NCBI RefSeq assembly: GCF_020217185.1
Contig: NZ_JAIWNX010000221.1
Location: forward strand, 1-10,000
DNA from: Asticcacaulis sp.
GTDB taxonomy: Bacteria; Pseudomonadota; Alphaproteobacteria; Caulobacterales; Caulobacteraceae
Length of the DNA stretch: 10,000 nt
Direction: 5' to 3'
Shown here: positions 6,546-10,000 of the stretch, in pieces
Position numbering within the stretch: position 1 is the stretch's first letter
How the letters are laid out: each line of letters starts with the position of its first letter
The notes under the pieces: generated by a model
Database searches by the model: none
The model's input: only the letters and a program-made list of their open reading frames with translations
Told to the model about the DNA's origin: nothing
Made by a program: the position numbers and the translations under genes

Positions 6546-6570
6546 ACCGGTGCCACTTCAGGCGGTTTAA
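6542..6570 (+). terminator. Possible terminator hairpin after the transglycosylase
   Basis: TTAAACCG (6542-6549, containing the TAA stop) pairs perfectly with CGGTTTAA (6563-6570) across a 13-base loop. No T-run follows (ATCCGCTTTCCGG), so it is at best a weak terminator or a transcript-end protecting structure. Confidence 0.35.
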
Positions 6571-7298
6571 ATCCGCTTTCCGGATGCTCCGAACACTGTC
6601 TTTTGCTGCAATGCGGGAAAATTTCCCATCATCGGTAATATTTTGCCAGTGTTAGCGTTATCTTATGCCGGGTAAAGGGCAGGGACATGTCCGAATCCAG
6701 TCGCTTTCCGAGACGTGAGACGTCCGCGCGTTCGTAAAAACGTCTTTATAAATTTGACACATAGCGTTGAAAGCGGGTGGTTTTTTCGCCTTTTCGATGC
6801 AAGTCGCCCTTCGACCGGCACCCCGAATTAAAAAAAATTTATCTCACGCAAAAATATTCTCCCAAGCCCCTTGGAACCTAACTATCGGACATGTTTGAGT
6901 TTTTAACAAAAAAGCGCAGGAATTGCCTTGCCTGTGGCCGAAATGTAACGCGCGGTGGCACGATAAGCACCTTGACGGGGTGAGGGAGGATTGCTTTTTT
7001 AGTCCGCAAATCACTTTGTAACCACTGGTGTAACAGAGGGATCGTCCACGCCCGGTCATCCGGCAGGGCAGGGACAAAAGGTTTGTGCGCAGCGCAGCCG
7101 TATGCGGACGCAGATCCGTGACGATGCGTAACACAAGAGAGGTTCACGAAGGGACATGCGACCTTAACGGAAACATGGGCTTTCGTGTGCCACGTTCTAA
7201 ATATGTCTTAGGCTTAAACCAGGGGGTTCACGCTGCCCCCGAAAATCCTTGGTCAGCCCTCCTACCGGGGGTTATCCTTATTCAGGAATTGGCGAAAA
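6546..7298. other. Long intergenic region upstream of exbB
   Basis: These 753 bases hold no gene I can support. The part from about 6730 to 6910 is clearly AT-richer than the surroundings and has an A-tract (AATTAAAAAAAATTTAT around 6827-6843), so it may be curved DNA. A 12-base direct repeat AGGGCAGGGACA lies at 6676-6687 and 7065-7076, with a related AGGGACATG at 7150-7158. A 10-base palindrome GGACATGTCC is at 6683-6692. TGTAAC occurs at 6944, 7017 and 7029, and CGTAAC near 7126. TTGACA (6754-6759) has no matching -10 at 17 bases, so I cannot place the exbB promoter. No clear Fur-type palindrome was seen. An undetected small RNA is possible. Confidence 0.5.
7222..7271 (+). promoter_or_regulatory. 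Mutually exclusive hairpins in the exbB leader
   Basis: CCCCCG at 7236-7241 can pair upstream with GGGGG (7222-7226, loop of 9) or downstream with CGGGGG (7266-7271, loop of 24). The two pairings exclude each other, and the second ends only 12 bases before the AGGA (7284-7287) that precedes the exbB ATG. This could be a switch affecting translation or transcription of exbB, or chance pairing of short G and C runs. Confidence 0.35.
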
Positions 7299-8174
7299 AT
7301 GCTCGAACACAAGAAACACAACCCGCTCATTGCTCTGCTCGGCGCCGCTGCGCTGCTTCTGAGCGCTCCGACGATGGCTGCCGCGGCTGCGGCTACGTCG
7401 CCCGCCGCTGCTGAAGCCCCGGCTGCTGAAGCCGCCCCGGCGGCGACCACCGAAGAATCGTCCACCTCATCCGCTTCGGGCGGTCACGGCAAGATCACCG
7501 TTGCCTCGATGTTCATGCTGGCCGTGCCGGTCGTTAAGGCCGTCATGATCGGTCTGGTAGCTGCTTCCGTCATCTCCTGGACCATCCTGGTCATCAAGCT
7601 GATGTTCTTCGCGAAGCTCAACAAGTCTTCGAACAACTACCTCGAAGCCTTCCGCGGCGCCCGTTCGATCGCTGACATCAACCGCATCTCGACCTCGGAT
7701 GAGTTCGCTGGCAACCCGATGGCCGACATGGCCGCCGTCGCCACCGAAGAAATCCAGATCTCGAAGCAAGCCGGTCTTCAGGTTTCGGGTGAGCATCGCG
7801 ACTCGACCCTGCACCGCGCCTCGTCCTCGATCAACGCTGTTCAGGCCGGTCTGGCCAAGCGTCTGTCGGGTGGCCTGACCTTCCTCGCTTCGACCGGTTC
7901 GATCGGGCCTTTCGTCGGTCTGTTCGGTACGGTTTACGGCATCATGAACTCGTTCATCGGTATCGCTGACTCGGGTACGACCAACCTGGCCGTCGTGGCT
8001 CCGGGTATCGCCGAAGCCCTGCTCGCCACCGGTATCGGTCTGGCTGCCGCTATCCCGGCCGTCGTCATGTACAACATCTTCAACACCTCGATCGCTGCTT
8101 ACGGTACCCGTTCGGAGCAATTTGTTGCGGAACTGATGAACTCGCTGTCGCGTCAACTCGACAAAGGGGCGTAA
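7299..8174 (+). CDS. exbB: ExbB, proton-channel subunit of the TonB energising complex
   Basis: The 291-residue inner-membrane protein forms, with ExbD, the proton-driven motor that energises TonB. It has a cleavable-looking signal peptide (residues 1 to about 28) and an Ala/Pro-rich periplasmic stretch (about 29-65), as in the longer ExbB type. Transmembrane segment 1 spans about 75-105, a cytoplasmic domain follows, and segments 2 and 3 span about 190-215 and 228-260. The MotA/TolQ/ExbB hallmark GPFVGLFGTVYGIMNSF is in segment 2. The conserved Glu of PGIAEALLATGIGLAAAIPA is E239, equivalent to E176 of E. coli ExbB. AGGA lies 11 bases before the ATG. Codons favour GCT, GGT and CGT more than neighbouring genes, which suggests high expression. 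exbD starts 6 bases after its stop. The GIAEALLAT and GLFGTVYGIM motifs favour ExbB over TolQ. Confidence 0.96.
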   Translation: MLEHKKHNPLIALLGAAALLLSAPTMAAAAAATSPAAAEAPAAEAAPAATTEESSTSSASGGHGKITVASMFMLAVPVVKAVMIGLVAASVISWTILVIKLMFFAKLNKSSNNYLEAFRGARSIADINRISTSDEFAGNPMADMAAVATEEIQISKQAGLQVSGEHRDSTLHRASSSINAVQAGLAKRLSGGLTFLASTGSIGPFVGLFGTVYGIMNSFIGIADSGTTNLAVVAPGIAEALLATGIGLAAAIPAVVMYNIFNTSIAAYGTRSEQFVAELMNSLSRQLDKGA

Positions 8175-8180
8175 GTACTC

Positions 8181-8618
8181 ATGGGAGCCAAGCTATCCTC
8201 TGGCAGCGGCGGCTCGAAGTTTCATATCGAGCAGAACAGCGAAATTAACGTTACGCCGTTCGTCGATATCATGCTGGTTCTTCTGATTATCTTCATGGTG
8301 GCCGCTCCCATGGCCTCCGTGTCGATCGAAGTGAACCTTCCGACAGCCGTCGCCCCGCCGCAACAAAACCCGCCCAAGCCGATCTATATCTCCATCCAGC
8401 AGGATGGCGGTGTGTTCATCGGCGATAAACCTACCTCTCTGGCTGATCTTGGGGCCGACATGAAGATTCAGGTCGGCAAACGTGATCCGGACAAGGAGCG
8501 CATCTTCATTCGTTGCGATCGCAAGACCCGCTATGCGGACTTCATGCAGGTGATGAATGCCCTTCAGGACAACGGCTACTACAGCGTTGCTCTGATCGGT
8601 GAAGATGGTAACAAGTAA
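8181..8618 (+). CDS. exbD: ExbD, stator partner of ExbB
   Basis: The 145-residue protein has a short cytoplasmic N-terminus, one transmembrane helix (about 24-45) and a periplasmic domain. The essential proton-carrying Asp is D29 in NVTPFVDIMLVLLIIFMVAA, equivalent to D25 of E. coli ExbD. A proline-rich link (APPQQNPPKP) leads to the periplasmic part, with ISIQQDGGVFIGD and RCDRKTRYADFMQVMNALQDNGYYSVALIGE, typical of the ExbD/TolR family. It sits between exbB and tonB with gaps of 6 and 14 bases, so the three form one operon. Context and the neighbouring TonB favour ExbD over TolR. Confidence 0.96.
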   Translation: MGAKLSSGSGGSKFHIEQNSEINVTPFVDIMLVLLIIFMVAAPMASVSIEVNLPTAVAPPQQNPPKPIYISIQQDGGVFIGDKPTSLADLGADMKIQVGKRDPDKERIFIRCDRKTRYADFMQVMNALQDNGYYSVALIGEDGNK

Positions 8619-8632
8619 GAGGGCCTGAGATT

Positions 8633-9352
8633 ATGGAAGAGACCCCACACAGGCGTCGAGATCCTATTCTCGACCCCCCGGTAAACAAGGACAAAACGCC
8701 CTTGTTCGTCGGTATTGGCGTGGCAATCGTGGCCCACGTGGGACTGGCCTACTACATCTATCACGAAAAGTTCGAAATCAAGCCGGTGGAATATGAAGAC
8801 ACCAAGATTGATACCGAACTGGTAGATCTGGCACCGCCCCCGCCACCTCCGCCTCCGCCTCCGCCTCCGCCGCCTGACATGCCTCCGCCTCCGCCGAAGC
8901 TTCAGGTTCGCGAACCGGTGATCCAGACCGATGCGCCTCCACCTCCGGCTCCGATCCAGATCGAAGCCACGAAGAAGGAAGACCGCGTCGAGTATAAGGG
9001 CCCGCCGCAAATTGTCCCGGGACCTCCGCCGCCTCCGGCTCCGGTCGTTCCCGCTGGTCCGCGCTACACGACGGCTCAATGGACGCCGCCGACATCGGAT
9101 CAGTTGCTTGACCTTTACCCCCCGCGTGCTCAGGACGCGGAAGTTGAGGGCGAAGTCACGATTGACTGCGTTCTGAACTCTGAAGGCAAGATCACGGGCT
9201 GTACTGTCGAAAGCGAAAAGCCTGCGGGTTATGGCTTCGGCGCGGCGACCGTGAAGGGCTTTATGCGTTATGCCAAGATCAAGAAGGGCACCGATGGTGA
9301 ACTTCGCGATGGTGACCGCAAGAAGTTCCGCTTCAAGTGGACCCTGCAATAG
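8633..9352 (+). CDS. tonB: TonB energy transducer with long polyproline spacer
   Basis: The 239-residue protein spans the periplasm and transmits ExbB/ExbD energy to TonB-dependent outer-membrane receptors. After a charged cytoplasmic start, one membrane anchor (about 24-43) carries H35, at the place of the conserved membrane His of TonB. An acidic stretch precedes a Pro-rich spacer that includes 14 consecutive prolines (68-81), PPPPP after DM, and a further PGPPPPPAP run. The TonB C-terminal domain (PF03544) covers about 155-239, with Y162-P163 in LYPPRAQDAEVEGEVTIDC. Two Cys, C179 and C190, lie in adjacent strands and could form a disulfide in the periplasm. The spacer codons include four perfect CCTCCG hexamers (8846-8869). 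It is the last gene of the operon, followed by a strong terminator. Confidence 0.95.
   Translation: MEETPHRRRDPILDPPVNKDKTPLFVGIGVAIVAHVGLAYYIYHEKFEIKPVEYEDTKIDTELVDLAPPPPPPPPPPPPPPDMPPPPPKLQVREPVIQTDAPPPPAPIQIEATKKEDRVEYKGPPQIVPGPPPPPAPVVPAGPRYTTAQWTPPTSDQLLDLYPPRAQDAEVEGEVTIDCVLNSEGKITGCTVESEKPAGYGFGAATVKGFMRYAKIKKGTDGELRDGDRKKFRFKWTLQ
8846..8869 (+). repeat. CCTCCG tandem repeat inside tonB
   Basis: Four perfect copies of the hexamer CCTCCG lie in frame within the codons for the 14-proline run. A gain or loss of one unit would change the spacer by two prolines without shifting the frame. Confidence 0.8.
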
Positions 9353-9371
9353 GTTTCCTACTGAAACTCAG

Positions 9372-9404
9372 AAAAGCCCTCCGGTTCTGCCGGAGGGCTT
9401 TTTT
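9372..9404 (+). terminator. Rho-independent terminator of exbB-exbD-tonB
   Basis: GCCCTCCGG (9376-9384) and CCGGAGGGC (9390-9398) form a perfect 9-bp stem around a 5-base loop. AAAA precedes the stem and TTTTTT (9399-9404) follows it. It lies about 20 bases after the tonB stop. Confidence 0.97.
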
Positions 9405-9535
9405 GTTTGCCGGGCGCAGGCTGAAATGCTGGGGCCATTTAAAAGAAATCCGATCCAATATTCTGTTTTATAACACATTTCCTTTCTATGCCGCTGCGCG
9501 CTTATCGGAATGCACTTCAATCACGAAAAAGGCAT

Positions 9536-9573
9536 TTGAACTTATAATTGCTAAGTGATATGTTTTGCTAAGT
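9536..9573 (+). promoter_or_regulatory. Promoter of the second tonB-like gene with flanking direct repeats
   Basis: TTGAAC (9536-9541) is followed after 17 bases by TATGTT (9559-9564), which has an extended -10 TG (9556-9557). The 9-base repeat TTGCTAAGT occurs at 9548-9556 and 9565-9573, 17 bases apart start to start, flanking the -10. This arrangement suggests a regulator binding in tandem over the core promoter. A separate TATAAT at 9543-9548 has no good -35. The leader to the ATG would be about 170 bases. Confidence 0.5.
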
Positions 9574-9603
9574 CAGAAGAAGATACCTTTCTCCCGATGG
9601 TTG

Positions 9604-9701
9604 GTCTCAGGCAAGGGGGCTTTGAGACGCACGGGCCCGCAGACTTCAAATCCTTACCGTCTCGCACGCGGTAACGTACCGGTTCCCGTTTTCCGGACGG
9701 G
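9604..9701 (+). promoter_or_regulatory. Structured 5' leader of the second tonB-like gene
   Basis: Three inverted repeats lie between promoter and start codon: GTCTCA/TGAGAC (9604-9609 and 9623-9628), CGGTA-ACG-TACCG (9669-9681), and CCCGT/ACGGG (9685-9689 and 9697-9701). None is followed by a T-run. I recognise no known riboswitch. The leader may be a regulatory RNA element or simply GC-rich sequence that folds by chance. Confidence 0.3.
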
Positions 9702-9743
9702 CGCCGGCCATAAGGATCAGACCCTAAGGAAAGGAAACACCGC

Positions 9744-10000
9744 ATGGCAACGACCATCATCCCGCCGACCCGCAACCCTTTGTTTCAGGCCCCCGCCCAA
9801 AAGCGCCTGTCCAGGCCCGTCATGGTGGGCATTGCCTTTGCCTCTGTGGTGCATCTGGGCCTTGCGGCCTACATCATCAACGAACGCTTTGAAGTAAAGC
9901 TGGCCCAGGCACCGGACGGCACGCCGGTTATCGAAGCGCCAATGATCACGTTCAAACCCAAGCCAACAGAGCCAACGGTTCAGGAACGCAGGCCTCAAAC
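9744..10000 (+). CDS. Second TonB-like protein, N-terminal part (runs off window)
   Basis: The frame is open from ATG 9744 to the window end (85 codons), with AAGGA 8 bases upstream of the start. After a short cytoplasmic end (MATTIIPPTRNPLF), one membrane segment (about 25-45) matches the TonB at 8633-9352 closely: VGIAFASVVHLGLAAYIINE against VGIGVAIVAHVGLAYYIYHE, each followed by a (K/R)FE(V/I)K sequence. The membrane His is kept (H37). The spacer start (FKPKPTEPTVQERRP) is Lys/Pro-rich rather than polyproline. It is therefore probably a TonB paralogue using the same ExbB/ExbD motor. The C-terminal receptor-contact domain is not visible, so a protein with only a TonB-like anchor cannot be excluded. 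It has its own promoter downstream of the tonB terminator. Confidence 0.8.
   Translation, partial: MATTIIPPTRNPLFQAPAQKRLSRPVMVGIAFASVVHLGLAAYIINERFEVKLAQAPDGTPVIEAPMITFKPKPTEPTVQERRPQ

Noticed and set aside
6862..6874. CCAAG-CCC-CTTGG hairpin with downstream T-run on the - strand
   Set aside because: A short stem, with T-rich sequence starting only after GAGAATA, and no - strand gene that it could terminate.
6956..6974. Sigma-54-like TGGCACG upstream of exbB
   Set aside because: The -24 half is good, but the -12 TTGC is missing at the required spacing (GATAAGCAC follows TGGCAC), so this is not a sigma-54 promoter.
6844..7147. Open frames of about 90 codons on the - strand in the exbB upstream region
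   Set aside because: They have no ribosome binding site or recognisable domain, a composition unlike the real genes, and lie in two overlapping frames. Chance open frames.
7085..7414. 109-codon + strand frame overlapping the start of exbB
   Set aside because: It runs 116 bases into the well-supported exbB in another frame, and its C-terminal part is the usual Arg/Cys/Ala shadow of a GC-rich gene.
9604..9701. Possible selenocysteine tRNA or cobalamin riboswitch in the second tonB leader
   Set aside because: GACTTCAAATCC (9642-9653) resembles the selC anticodon loop, but there is no paired acceptor stem, T-arm or CCA. No cobalamin box (GCCACTG) is present either.

Overview
The window looks like part of an alphaproteobacterial chromosome of the family Caulobacteraceae. 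The evidence is a GapR-type nucleoid protein (DUF2312) at 1451-1720, the zinc-ribbon-less L36 common in alphaproteobacteria, GANTC (CcrM-type) sites at a promoter, and a TacA-like regulator end close to gapR. From memory, tacA and gapR also lie close together in Caulobacter crescentus. GC content looks moderately high, below that of Caulobacter, which would suit a genus such as Asticcacaulis. The genus is inference only.

Positions 1-2038 hold a housekeeping and cell-cycle block. A sigma-54 response regulator ends at 335 (+ strand, 5' part outside the window). Its stop abuts the stop of a convergent DUF3833 lipoprotein. Upstream of that lipoprotein, on the - strand, lie a basic conserved protein of unknown function, gapR and rpmJ. 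gapR and rpmJ each have their own rho-independent terminator on the - strand. The gapR promoter has a GANTC site inside its spacer.

Positions 2231-5136 hold a compact three-gene + strand operon. It encodes an acyltransferase-3 membrane enzyme, a membrane protein built from two tandem copies of a roughly 200-residue multi-span module, and a small winged-helix regulator (HTH_34 type). A strong AT-rich dyad overlaps the promoter and is a natural operator candidate for the operon's own regulator. I know of no described function for this set, and it is the best candidate here for an uncharacterised system. A lipoprotein lytic transglycosylase of the MltB family with a peptidoglycan-binding tail follows (5217-6545).

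Positions 6546-7298 are a 753-base non-coding gap, AT-rich in part, with repeated motifs and a possible two-state leader structure. It leads into exbB-exbD-tonB (7299-9352), the inner-membrane motor that energises TonB-dependent outer-membrane transporters. The operon ends in a textbook terminator at 9372-9404. A second TonB-like gene starts at 9744 after its own promoter and a structured leader, and runs off the window. ExbB and ExbD use the proton-motive force, and TonB passes the energy to outer-membrane receptors. The second TonB-like protein may couple the same motor to other receptors.
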